DNA from: Paraphysomonas bandaiensis
Lineage: Eukaryota > Chrysophyceae
Length of the DNA stretch: 64,000 nt
Reading direction: 5' to 3'
Assembly (NCBI GenBank): GCA_965644295.1
Contig: CBFFRP010000298.1
Location: 186,001 to 250,000, forward strand
The notes beneath the pieces are model-generated. The model was given only the letters and a program-made list of their open reading frames with translations, was not told the DNA's origin and ran no database searches. This document shows, one piece after another, positions 18,714 to 27,569 of the stretch. Made by a program: the position numbers and the translations under genes. The first letter of the stretch is position 1. Every line of letters starts with the position of its first letter.

Positions 18714-18776
18714 ATTTTGTTGTCATTATAGTTAGTTAGTATTATATATACATATGTATATGTAACGTTTCAAAAA

Positions 18777-19100
18777 TTAATAGCCTTGTTCAGGTTTAAT
18801 ATAAGAACCGTGTGAATCATCATATTCTTTTAATAGCTTTTTTCGTTTTTCATAAGCTTTAGTTTTTTCAAGTTGTTCACTTGGTAAGTTTCTATTAATA
18901 GGATTCTTATAATATATTTGTTGTCTTTCATCTAATAATTCAATACTTTTCAATTTCTTTTGTATATCCAAGTCTTTAATCAATGCTTTATATTCATCTA
19001 TTTTTTGATTCAGTTCATTAATTTCTCTTTGAACTTGTGGTTTTCTAGATTTAGGAATACTGTATAATTCATTTTTTAAACAAATAACAAAATCTGCCAT
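18777..19100 (-). CDS. Coiled-coil viral protein, unknown
   Basis: 107 residues, almost entirely charged helix (EINELNQKIDEYKALIKDLD), with a C-terminal tail DDSHGSYIKPEQGY. A TATATA run lies 5-20 nt before the ATG. It is the first gene of the minus-strand side. I recognise no family; a structural or scaffolding role is possible. Confidence 0.55.
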   Translation of the reverse strand: MADFVICLKNELYSIPKSRKPQVQREINELNQKIDEYKALIKDLDIQKKLKSIELLDERQQIYYKNPINRNLPSEQLEKTKAYEKRKKLLKEYDDSHGSYIKPEQGY

Positions 19101-19168
19101 AAAGTATATATAATATGTTTATATAAAAATATAGTTTTCAAATTTAATAAAAATAATAATTTTATTAT

Positions 19169-19185
19169 AAAACAATTTAAAAAAC
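19169..19185 (+). promoter_or_regulatory. Viral promoter box before FNIP-like gene
   Basis: AAAACAATTTAAAAAAC starts 44 nt before the ATG at 19213 and is followed by TATATATATAAT. Confidence 0.6.
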
Positions 19186-19212
19186 TAATTTTATATATAT
19201 AATATATATATT

Positions 19213-19587
19213 ATGAAAACTTTAACAATTGACATTGAAGAAATTGACAGTTTATATTCAAAGCTACAAAATGATAAAGAAATAAGATGTATTGTATTTA
19301 AAGATTCGAAAATGAATGAAATATTAACAAGACCTTTTGACATGAACGTTCGCAATTATGATGAATATATGATACGTACAGAAGTATCTATGAGAAAACT
19401 AAATAAAATTATTAAAAATATTCCTAACACAATAACACATCTTGAATTTACTAAACCTATTTGTTGGTATGAAAAAGAAGTTTTCAAATATTTACCTCAA
19501 AGCATACTTAAAATTAAAAATGAAAACAATCACATAATGACTAGAGAAGAAATTAAAAAGTATTCCAAACAAACATCTTATAAATGA
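19213..19587 (+). CDS. FNIP-repeat-like small protein
   Basis: 124 residues. NIPNTITHLEFTKPICW and YLPQSILKIKN resemble FNIP-type leucine-rich repeats found in amoebal and giant-virus proteins, but only about two units are present. The gene is convergent with the lipase gene. Likely a protein-protein interaction module; the call is tentative. Confidence 0.5.
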   Translation: MKTLTIDIEEIDSLYSKLQNDKEIRCIVFKDSKMNEILTRPFDMNVRNYDEYMIRTEVSMRKLNKIIKNIPNTITHLEFTKPICWYEKEVFKYLPQSILKIKNENNHIMTREEIKKYSKQTSYK

Positions 19588-19601
19588 CGTAATTTTTAAA
19601 T

Positions 19602-20288
19602 TTATTCTCCAATAACTTTGTCAGGTTTTAAATATTTCAAAGCGTCTGTACTATGTGATTTAAAAGGGTTATTTGTTTTAGCATTAAATACTTTAGTTTT
19701 ATTTTTTTTATTATTATTAAAATAATTTAATGATGATACAGGGTCATTGCTTGTTTTAATGTCTGTTTGATTTGATTGATTTTTTTTTAACATTTCAAAA
19801 GGTGATATTGCCTTATTAAATGTAATAACGTTTTTTGAATTCTTCCCTACTTCTTCTGCAACGATGCCACCTAAAGAATGCCCTAATGTGTGCATGTTTT
19901 CAGTTCCATATTTCTTTTCTGCTTTCTTTTGTATTTTTTTAGCATGTTTAAATCTATTTCCTCTATATCCAAATAATAAGCCTGTATCAGTCATCATATC
20001 TTTTTTAGAGTTTGTCCCACGATGAACAACAACGGGCATATTATTTTCTTCATCATAATAAACTTTTGTTCTATTTCCAGATAAATGCTTATCAACTTTA
20101 AAATTACCTACATCTTTGTTTTTTTTATTATATGAAGACTTTAATAATTTTCTTGTTTCATCTGCTGTTAAAGCACCACCTTTCATTTCATAATATAATG
20201 CTCTGCACACAGGGTCTGATAAGGCTTCATTATACTTCATATTATTTTGTTCGCTATATTGTTTTACGTGTTGTATCCATTTAGACAT
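19602..20288 (-). CDS. Lipase class 3-like hydrolase
   Basis: 228 residues. I use the second in-frame ATG (20288), because the upstream one (20312) lies within the TATATATAG run that precedes other viral starts. The catalytic triad is visible: Ser138 in GHSLGG, Asp182 (TSNDPVS) and His212 (FKSHSTDAL). VVHRGTNS before it is the oxyanion-side strand of class 3 lipases. MKGG-A at residues 35-39 matches an adenain cleavage site, so the enzyme may be packaged and activated by the viral protease. Expected role: breaching a host membrane on entry, by analogy with parvovirus phospholipase; this is inference. Confidence 0.75.
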   Translation of the reverse strand: MSKWIQHVKQYSEQNNMKYNEALSDPVCRALYYEMKGGALTADETRKLLKSSYNKKNKDVGNFKVDKHLSGNRTKVYYDEENNMPVVVHRGTNSKKDMMTDTGLLFGYRGNRFKHAKKIQKKAEKKYGTENMHTLGHSLGGIVAEEVGKNSKNVITFNKAISPFEMLKKNQSNQTDIKTSNDPVSSLNYFNNNKKNKTKVFNAKTNNPFKSHSTDALKYLKPDKVIGE

Positions 20289-20419
20289 ATTAATACTATA
20301 TATATTACACATATATAATAAAATGAAATAGTTTTATAATGCGATTAATAAAATTGGGAATATTTTTTGAATAATAACTTTAACTAGAATCTCAACAATC
20401 AACGATTTAATGAGAGCCT

Positions 20420-20956
20420 TTAAGAAGCTTTCATCGTCATTGAAAAAAAAATTCTAAGTCTTGTTGCTAATCTTCTGAATATGTTACTTCTTTTAACTTT
20501 ATACATTACATTATTGATACTATGTAATAAATATGTTTCATCATTGTTAAAATATGGTTTCATTATTTCAACAACAGCTTCCATTTTCATATTGTTTCTT
20601 TGTTCTTTATCACCATAAATAAAAAAATATTCAGCAATATCTAAGACAGCCACTAATAATTCACTATCATATTTATTGCTTCTTGGATCAAGAGGCTTTA
20701 AAGTTTCCTTCAAGTTTTCTAAGAACACAGCTTTTTGATTATCTAGTTTATACTTCTTTCTTAAGTTTCTATATGATTTAAGCCGCTTAAGATTATGATT
20801 GTAAAGTGTTTTTGGTGGTAATTCACGCATTGATTCTTGCTTTTGAATAACAGGAGCCTTAAATGAATCAAAAGGATTTGAATCAGATTCAACAATTGAT
20901 TTATATGTTTCAGGCATAGCGTCTGTTGGTTTACTAGGAACAGTCAATTTTTTCAT
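20420..20956 (-). CDS. Viral protein of unknown function, morphogenesis block
   Basis: 178 residues with a Pro-rich N-terminal third, then helices (DSELLVAVLDIAEYFFIYGD) and a basic C-terminus (NIFRRLATRLRIFF). Placed between lipase and protease genes on the same strand, preceded by TATATATATATAG. Position suggests a virion component; no recognisable domain. Confidence 0.55.
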   Translation of the reverse strand: MKKLTVPSKPTDAMPETYKSIVESDSNPFDSFKAPVIQKQESMRELPPKTLYNHNLKRLKSYRNLRKKYKLDNQKAVFLENLKETLKPLDPRSNKYDSELLVAVLDIAEYFFIYGDKEQRNNMKMEAVVEIMKPYFNNDETYLLHSINNVMYKVKRSNIFRRLATRLRIFFSMTMKAS

Positions 20957-21009
20957 CTATATATATATAAATTGCAGATTTAAAAAATTATATAATTCTT
21001 TAACATAAA

Positions 21010-21510
21010 TTAAAAATATTTCTTCAAGTCATTTTCATAGATTTCTTTGAATCTTCTTTTTAGTATCTTCACATTCTTTTCTGTGTTACTTGTATCAAAA
21101 GGTTTAAGAAATAAGTTTAAATGATAACCTAAACTTCTTATATCATCTTTAAAACTTCTTAGATTATTGAAATGATAAAGAAAGTAAACACAATAAAAAC
21201 CACAGGAAGTGTCTTTTATGCCTTGTATTTGGTCACATGAATATATTAACTTCTTCTTATTACAAAAACTTATAACTTCTCTAGGAGGTGCAATTCCATA
21301 TGAATCAAAATATACACAAGTTTTTTTAAAACACTTCAAAGCTACCCAATGAGAACCCGTACCTTTATCACTATCTTCTAAGTTTATAATATAATTGCCA
21401 TTTTCTTTTGCTTTACCTAATAACTTATTCTTACTCACTATTTGATTAAGATTTATACCTTTCAACATAAGATAATGTGTCAAATCTATGTTACTTGTTG
21501 TGTAATCCAT
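21010..21510 (-). CDS. Adenain-like maturation cysteine protease
   Basis: 166 residues, the usual size of adenovirus/Polinton proteases in the Ulp1-like clan. The catalytic residues sit in the expected order: His54 (GSHWVAL), Asp69 (VYFDSYG), Gln94/96 (CDQIQG) and Cys103 (SCGFYCVYF). It should cleave capsid precursor proteins during virion maturation. Three neighbouring proteins carry matching [M/I]xGG-x sites. The gene lies just downstream of the core-protein-like gene at 21528, with 17 bp between. Confidence 0.9.
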   Translation of the reverse strand: MDYTTSNIDLTHYLMLKGINLNQIVSKNKLLGKAKENGNYIINLEDSDKGTGSHWVALKCFKKTCVYFDSYGIAPPREVISFCNKKKLIYSCDQIQGIKDTSCGFYCVYFLYHFNNLRSFKDDIRSLGYHLNLFLKPFDTSNTEKNVKILKRRFKEIYENDLKKYF

Positions 21511-21527
21511 TATATATTATATTCACA

Positions 21528-22316
21528 TTATTTTTTCTTTCCACAATGAGAACAATAACAACAAGTATTAGGCAAACTTGATATTCCAGGGTCAAAACCA
21601 GGATGTCCAGCTCTAACTAGATTACTTCCATCGTCTTTAAGTTTAACGGGTTTCTTTCCTTTGTAATCCACTTCTATAACTCCAGCACCCAATGTTCTAA
21701 ATGATGAGCCAGTAGTAAGTTTTTTTTTAACTTTCTTCACTTGCTTTGATGGAAGATAAGGATTACCACTTCCTTCAGTTGGAGGAGAATTTGAAGATTG
21801 AGTATTAGCATGTTCTCTTAGTGAATTAAAATCATTAACAAATTGACTTCTTTTCTTTTCATCTTTTCTATCTTCAATATGGTCCACACCACTTCTAACT
21901 AACTTATCACCTAAACGGGTTGTGGCATTCAATAGATTATATGAATCACTAACAACGGGAATGCCTAAATCACCAACAACAGCAAAATCATTAACAGTGT
22001 TTTTAACCTTTCTTGAAGTATTTTTAACCTTTCTTCCTAAGTTTGGGTCTTTGAATGTCTTTTTAACTTGTTTCTTAGTCTTATTGAAAGCACTTCTAAT
22101 GTTTTGTTTTAGATTACCACCTTCAATTTCATTATTGTCTAATGTTAGTCGCGTTCCTTTTGACTTATTATAAGAGTTTTCAATTTTTTTCAAGTTCTTG
22201 TCAGATAAAGCAACTGGAAAGCCAAAGCCGATTTGGTCTGGTCTAACTTGTATATTGTGTCCGTTTGATAACTTTCTTAATTGAGCTTCAGATAGATTGA
22301 GTTTTACTTGATGCAT
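21528..22316 (-). CDS. Minor virion/core protein (pX/pVI-like position)
   Basis: 262 residues. The N-terminus LSEAQLRKLSNGHNIQVRPD is followed by IEGG-N (residues 64-68), a good adenain site, then a strongly basic stretch (KTKKQVKKTFKDPNLGRKVK). The centre contains a possible amphipathic helix. The tail ends with SLPNTCCYCSHCGKKK. In adintoviruses and Polintons a basic, protease-processed protein of this type sits next to the protease and major capsid genes and is compared with adenovirus pX/pVI. The analogy rests on position, charge and cleavage site. Confidence 0.6.
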   Translation of the reverse strand: MHQVKLNLSEAQLRKLSNGHNIQVRPDQIGFGFPVALSDKNLKKIENSYNKSKGTRLTLDNNEIEGGNLKQNIRSAFNKTKKQVKKTFKDPNLGRKVKNTSRKVKNTVNDFAVVGDLGIPVVSDSYNLLNATTRLGDKLVRSGVDHIEDRKDEKKRSQFVNDFNSLREHANTQSSNSPPTEGSGNPYLPSKQVKKVKKKLTTGSSFRTLGAGVIEVDYKGKKPVKLKDDGSNLVRAGHPGFDPGISSLPNTCCYCSHCGKKK

Positions 22317-22383
22317 TATATATATATTATGTTGAGATAATAATTAGTTTATATTAAATATTATCATACTAAAAATATTTTGT

Positions 22384-24072
22384 TTAATCTACTCTTTTTC
22401 CTGTTGCTACTTCAATTCCGAATGATTTCTCTTGTTCAATGAAGATATTAAAATCAAGTGGTTTCGGGCTGCTTATATTACATTCAAGCTGGATAGATAA
22501 GGGAACGCTTTCGTCATCAGTGTGTTTACGTTTTAAATCTACCACAATATAACCGTATGTATTAATGAAGTCTTTTAAATTGATTCTTGAACTACATAAA
22601 CCAGTCGTTAAGTTAAAATTTACTCCATATTTACCATTTAACTCTCTCATAAACATATCATATGAATAATTAATTTGATTAGGATATAAATTAACACTTG
22701 ATACTTTAACTTGAAGATTTTGAATGGTATAAGGACTACAGGTTGCGGGCTCAGTTGTGAAAGGTGATTGAAACGGGTGAATTTGATTTGTTCCATTGGC
22801 GGATGAACTAATATAAGGACAAATTATCATCCTCTTTACATGTGATAGGCCATTTGTAATAAGTTCATTGACTTGAGATGACTTATTGAAAAGTTGGAAC
22901 AAAACGACATCATTATAAATAAGTTGTTGTTGTGGGCTCTCTAAATATCTTTTCTGGAGAGCAGGTTTCATTGTATAAGAAGGAATGTGAAGAAAACAGT
23001 TTTGTTCCTTACATGGAGTAACATTAAGTGTATTGTGTGGGTAAAATTGGGGTTTTGCTATGTTACTACTGATTGTCAACACTGTTCCATCTGGAATTGT
23101 GTATCCACCACAGTATATATTGTCTGCAACTGATGAGTTATTCGCACCGCCAAATAAACTGTTATATTGAGAACTACACACCATTAAGGGGTTACTTCCT
23201 CTTCCGTTAAAATCTGCTGGAGAAAATGACATTGTGTCGTTATCTGTTTTAGTCACTTTGAATATACACTGGTTAAAATTTATTGTTATTTTGAAAAGAC
23301 CACCTTTCATGGGAGGAGATTTCTCAAATATACTTGAAAGGTCTTTAAGACGAATAATTTCAGTATGATAATAGGCTTTATATGTTGCAGTATTCACAAC
23401 ATAACTGCGATTCATTTCTTTAATTTTTTCATTATTACCCACTACCAAATTTCTTTTAGATTCATTGAGTGTATCAACAACTTTATTAAAAACTTGTTGT
23501 CTTTCATACATTCCTTTATTACATTTATTGATGTAATCAATACCATTTAAATGATTTATAGCGTTATTGTTATTCATTAATCCGTTCGCTTCATCATAGC
23601 TCCATGAATCCGGTGTGTCTTTGGCATATGATATTGTGTTTCCGTTCACATATTCATCATCTAATGACATTTCTGAATGTTGTTTAAATATTAAGTATTG
23701 ATTAATATTTCGTGTTTCTTGGACTCCCCATTGATTTTGGTATTGAATGGTTATTGAATCTATCATATTTAAACTTGAATTTTTCCTACATAGTAACAAA
23801 TCACTCTCTTTTATGTGCGCTGCTGTAAAGTCAACGGGATTACCACCGTTTTCACCAGTCACAACATCCACTATTGGAATTGTAAAAAATCCATTTTTGT
23901 AATCACATATTTTGCCATTGTTACTAAGTGTGGTAGTTTCAAATATTGTTTGATTACTTGAATAATTACCTGAAGTTTGCAAATCACTTACTTTGCTATA
24001 ATCCCACTCCACAAAGTCACTTACATTCTCATGTGCTTGTTCAAAAGATTGGTCAACTATTGCCTTGTCCAT
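22384..24072 (-). CDS. Major capsid protein (double jelly-roll)
   Basis: 562 residues, within the size range of Polinton-like virus major capsid proteins. It is beta-rich throughout, has no signal peptide or membrane segment, and ends in a well-formed strand (GYIVVDLKRKH) of the second jelly roll. Its identity is supported by neighbours: penton-like protein, protease and packaging ATPase all in one block on the same strand. SPPMKGGL near residue 255 resembles a protease site but lies inside the fold, so cleavage there is unlikely. The ATG is preceded by TATATATTATAC. I cannot place it in a specific clade without a profile search. Confidence 0.8.
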   Translation of the reverse strand: MDKAIVDQSFEQAHENVSDFVEWDYSKVSDLQTSGNYSSNQTIFETTTLSNNGKICDYKNGFFTIPIVDVVTGENGGNPVDFTAAHIKESDLLLCRKNSSLNMIDSITIQYQNQWGVQETRNINQYLIFKQHSEMSLDDEYVNGNTISYAKDTPDSWSYDEANGLMNNNNAINHLNGIDYINKCNKGMYERQQVFNKVVDTLNESKRNLVVGNNEKIKEMNRSYVVNTATYKAYYHTEIIRLKDLSSIFEKSPPMKGGLFKITINFNQCIFKVTKTDNDTMSFSPADFNGRGSNPLMVCSSQYNSLFGGANNSSVADNIYCGGYTIPDGTVLTISSNIAKPQFYPHNTLNVTPCKEQNCFLHIPSYTMKPALQKRYLESPQQQLIYNDVVLFQLFNKSSQVNELITNGLSHVKRMIICPYISSSANGTNQIHPFQSPFTTEPATCSPYTIQNLQVKVSSVNLYPNQINYSYDMFMRELNGKYGVNFNLTTGLCSSRINLKDFINTYGYIVVDLKRKHTDDESVPLSIQLECNISSPKPLDFNIFIEQEKSFGIEVATGKRVD

Positions 24073-24114
24073 ATTGTATAATATATACTTAGATTATAAA
24101 ATATTTTATAATAA

Positions 24115-24335
24115 ATTATTTGAAAAATTATTTTGAATAGAATAAATATTTTTGAATAGAATAAATATTTTATAATAAAATATTTTGAATAGAATAAATA
24201 TTTTTGATAAATATTTTTGAAAAAATATTTTGAATAGAATAAATATTTTTGATAAATATTTTTGAAAAAATATTTTGAATAGAATAAATATTTTTGATAA
24301 ATATTTTTGAAAAAATATTTTGAATAGAATAAAAT
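24115..24335. repeat. AT-rich 45-bp tandem repeats, about five copies
   Basis: Tandem copies of AAAATATTTTGAATAGAATA with AATATTTTTGATAAATATTTTTG, the reverse complement of the unit after the fibre gene. They fill the gap upstream of the major capsid gene. Confidence 0.85.
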
Positions 24336-24338
24336 ATT

Positions 24339-24638
24339 CTATACTTTTAAATTAGCAAATTTTTTTAATCTTTCCATTGATACATTGTTTACACTCTGAA
24401 ATAACTCATCTTTGGTTCTCTCTTGTCCTTTCCCTTCTGTTCTTGGTTTCACCTTAATACTAATTAGTTTATCACTTAAACTTATATTAGGTTTCTTTGT
24501 GTTTTCCACTTTCTGTTTATGTTCAATAATTACGTCTTCTTTTATCTTATCTTCTTTTGTTTCTTCTTGTATTTCTTTTCTATGAGAAGGAATTACTTGT
24601 CTTCTCATTGTTCCACCTATCATTTTATAATATGACAT
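24339..24638 (-). CDS. Small virion protein candidate with N-terminal GG site
   Basis: 99 residues. MSYYKMIGGTMRRQVIPSHR contains MIGG-T (residues 6-10), which fits adenain cleavage and would release a 9-residue leader. The rest is Lys/Glu-rich with no family I recognise. It stands between penton-like and major capsid genes, so a cleaved minor capsid or cement protein is a reasonable guess. Confidence 0.55.
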   Translation of the reverse strand: MSYYKMIGGTMRRQVIPSHRKEIQEETKEDKIKEDVIIEHKQKVENTKKPNISLSDKLISIKVKPRTEGKGQERTKDELFQSVNNVSMERLKKFANLKV

Positions 24639-24681
24639 ATCGTATATAATAGTATTATATAAAAAAATATACTATATCGTT

Positions 24682-25569
24682 TTAATCTTTATCAGGACTC
24701 TTAATAATTAACATTATAACCGTTTCAGCGTCTCTTATATCTAATCTTCTCATATCTTGGTCGTATAGTTCTATTGTAAAACTTGAATATAAAGCATCTC
24801 TCACTTTAACAAATGACTCTGTTTTTGGTTCTCTATCTATCATACCTCCAAATTCAACACTACCACTTGTAAATGAATATAACAGTCCATCAGGATTGCT
24901 AAAGCCGTTTTGAGTAGTCATTGAACAAACAACGTTTATAGAGCTAACAGGCGTCATATTTGGTGTTTTATCAGATAAAAAAGTTATATTTGTACTTGAT
25001 GCTATTGATGGGTACGATCCATTAGAATATCCTATTAAGCCTCCAAATGAAGAAAAATTTGAAACAACTAGTTGAGGTGTTGTGGCTGTTGAAGGATAAG
25101 ACCAAGTCTCTGAACCTTTGACGAAATCTGTTCCCGCTTGTGCTGCTGTCATCATTGCATATACATTCAATTGAACTGAATAATAACTTACATTTGAAAT
25201 GAATTCTATGTGATAAGCAAAATCACCCGTGCTTTGTTGAATCAAGTAATGACCCCTTTTCTCTAGTTCAGATTGTAAAAATTTATTCAATAATTCAACT
25301 GTATAAAATCCATCTGGAATTGTAATATCTATAGTTGTGTTCAAGTCTCCTGCATTGTCAAACCATACATATGAAAACTTATTGTTTCTGAAATAATCTG
25401 ATATATTAAACCAACTGTAATACATATTTATGCTTTGAATAGCTAATGAACAATCATTTAGTCGTAATGATTGATTAAAAGTATATTTGAATACTGAATT
25501 CTTTGAACCTGAAACTATATTATTTTTATTTAATATAATTGTATTGTAGTTATAATTTGTGTCTGACAT
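24682..25569 (-). CDS. Penton-like minor capsid protein
   Basis: 295 residues, beta-rich with the sequence texture of Polinton-like virus single jelly-roll minor capsid proteins: SVFKYTFNQSLRLNDCSLAI, SFVKVRDALYSSFTIELYDQ and an Ile-rich C-terminal strand. Size (about 300) and placement beside the major capsid gene support penton function, capping the five-fold vertices. A TATATAAT run precedes the ATG. Confidence 0.75.
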   Translation of the reverse strand: MSDTNYNYNTIILNKNNIVSGSKNSVFKYTFNQSLRLNDCSLAIQSINMYYSWFNISDYFRNNKFSYVWFDNAGDLNTTIDITIPDGFYTVELLNKFLQSELEKRGHYLIQQSTGDFAYHIEFISNVSYYSVQLNVYAMMTAAQAGTDFVKGSETWSYPSTATTPQLVVSNFSSFGGLIGYSNGSYPSIASSTNITFLSDKTPNMTPVSSINVVCSMTTQNGFSNPDGLLYSFTSGSVEFGGMIDREPKTESFVKVRDALYSSFTIELYDQDMRRLDIRDAETVIMLIIKSPDKD

Positions 25570-25607
25570 TATATAATATTTACTTATATAATAATTTTTG
25601 TAAATAG

Positions 25608-26066
25608 TTATTCTAAACTATTTAAGATTTCATTTAACTGTTCATCATCTATTCTACCTATCTTATTAAGTCTTTTCAATATGTCTATTCCTTCTTTCAA
25701 TACTTCATTGCTGTTGTTTCCTGCTTGAATACTCCCTTGTAATAGTTCAAATCGCTTTAATAAATCTTCTTCCGTTAGTTCTGGCTCTTTGTATTTCAAT
25801 TCTGTCTTTGCTCCTGATTGTGTCATTATGATGTTAAATAATTTCTTCTCTTCTTCTGTTAATCGTTTTATCATTTCATAATTTAGTTCATTTGTGTCAA
25901 TTAAGTTTAACAACACACTCGCAAACTCGGGGCTTATTGTTTGTGTCTTTATATATCTGCTGAATGGTGACCCTGTTTCATATAATACCATTAGTTTATT
26001 ATCTAATAGCTTCATTACATTTATTTGTAGTTTGTAAAACTTCTTGTAGTTCTTTTTAATTGTCAT
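25608..26066 (-). CDS. Viral helical protein, unknown
   Basis: 152 residues, mainly charged helices (RLTEEEKKLFNIIMTQSG, EVLKEGIDILKRLNKIGRID). No domain recognised. It is embedded in the capsid block between penton-like and large acidic protein genes, with intergenic gaps under 60 bp, so it may be a structural or assembly factor. Confidence 0.55.
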   Translation of the reverse strand: MTIKKNYKKFYKLQINVMKLLDNKLMVLYETGSPFSRYIKTQTISPEFASVLLNLIDTNELNYEMIKRLTEEEKKLFNIIMTQSGAKTELKYKEPELTEEDLLKRFELLQGSIQAGNNSNEVLKEGIDILKRLNKIGRIDDEQLNEILNSLE

Positions 26067-26115
26067 TATTATATAATATACTATTATATTATATTATATT
26101 TTATACTATTGAATA

Positions 26116-27534
26116 TTAACCAAATCTAACTCTCATACTTCCAATCTTTTTAATCTTTAATCCGTTGCCATCTTTTATAATGTCTTCTTGTGGTTCTTCT
26201 TCTACTTCATCTTCATCGTCATCTTTTCTTTTCATTTCTTCTTCTTCTCTTCTTATATCGTGTATAGTTCGTGTAATTGATTTTCTCGGTTCTCTTGGTT
26301 GTTTTGCTTCTCCTATATCTCTTTCACCTCCTTGTGCTAGTCTATTTCTCACTATGTTATGTACAGTTTTAAAATTATCACCAGTTACAGTGTTATATAT
26401 GGTCTTTTTTCGAACAGTTGATGCTCCTCTTCCAGTTTCCGTGAAGAGTTTTCTAACTCCGTTATAATCATCTTTGTCTTGTTGACTCGCTTTTTCTTTA
26501 CTCGTTTTATAATCATCTTCTTTTCCTAGTCTTAAAATGCTTGTTAATCGTTGCATTTTTCTGTTAACATCTTCCAATTCTTCCATACTCATATTATTTA
26601 CCCTACCAATTGCTCTTTGTGTTTCTTCATTATATTCTTCTTTCTCTTCTTTCATCTCAGTCTCTTCTTTCTCTTCTTTCTCTTCGTCAAAGTCAAAGTC
26701 ATAATCAGTGTTGCTATAAATATGAAAATCTTTATCTTGATCTGTTATTGATGATATTGAATCAGAAACTGAGTAATCATCATAAAGTGAGTAATCATCA
26801 GAAACTGGGTAATTTTGAAATTGTCTTGCGAAACTTTCTAATGATTTTTTGTCTATCTTTTGTATTTCTGGAACAATTGTATCTTCATCAAATTCTTCAT
26901 CAAAATCAGGTAAATCTGACATTTCATAAGCTTGTTTCACTTTGCTTTCTCCATACTTCTTAATCAATGATTCTAAAGTTAGTTGCAATGCTTCAAGTCT
27001 ATCATTTAAATCATTTTTAGTTTCGTTTGATATACCCGCTATATTAGTTAAATGTCGTATTATTGCATCAACTTCTTGTTCTGATGATAAAAGATTTCTT
27101 ATTCCTGATGTGTTTTTTTGATTTTCAAGATATCTATGTACAAAGTCATACATTTCTTGCGCTCTCACTTTACCTACCTTATTAGATAAAGAAGAAAACA
27201 TACCTAAAAAATATTTGTTAAAGTCAACAAAGTTTTTATATCTACTATTCTTTAATTTATTCAAAAAGTCTTGTGCCTCGTTACCGTCATTTTTAAACAA
27301 CTTCAAAGCGTTCTTTTGTGCTGTCTGTGATTGTAATACTTTATCTTCTTCTTTTTCTGCTAGTGTTCTATTATCTCTTAGTTCTGGTGTTATACCTTCT
27401 TTTAAGTGTTGTTGCTCTTCTGATATATTCTTACTAATGTCTGATAATATTTTTAAGTCGTTTAGTTCCTTTTGTCTAAAATATTTTGCTCTTTCCTTTG
27501 GACTCAATCTTCTTATTTCAAAACTTGATAACAT
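26116..27534 (-). CDS. Large acidic coiled-coil protein, unknown
   Basis: 472 residues. The N-terminal 230 residues are helical (SPKERAKYFRQKELNDLKIL). Residues 230-300 are very acidic (EKEEKEETEMKEEKEEYNEE). The C-terminal part has NTVTGDNFKTVHNIVRNR and ends KKIGSMRVRFG. It has no recognised domain. A scaffold, terminal protein or virion tegument-like role are all possible; nothing in the sequence decides. A TATATATAA run stands before the ATG. Confidence 0.55.
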   Translation of the reverse strand: MLSSFEIRRLSPKERAKYFRQKELNDLKILSDISKNISEEQQHLKEGITPELRDNRTLAEKEEDKVLQSQTAQKNALKLFKNDGNEAQDFLNKLKNSRYKNFVDFNKYFLGMFSSLSNKVGKVRAQEMYDFVHRYLENQKNTSGIRNLLSSEQEVDAIIRHLTNIAGISNETKNDLNDRLEALQLTLESLIKKYGESKVKQAYEMSDLPDFDEEFDEDTIVPEIQKIDKKSLESFARQFQNYPVSDDYSLYDDYSVSDSISSITDQDKDFHIYSNTDYDFDFDEEKEEKEETEMKEEKEEYNEETQRAIGRVNNMSMEELEDVNRKMQRLTSILRLGKEDDYKTSKEKASQQDKDDYNGVRKLFTETGRGASTVRKKTIYNTVTGDNFKTVHNIVRNRLAQGGERDIGEAKQPREPRKSITRTIHDIRREEEEMKRKDDDEDEVEEEPQEDIIKDGNGLKIKKIGSMRVRFG

Positions 27535-27569
27535 CTTTTTATATATAATAACAACATATTTTTTTATAA

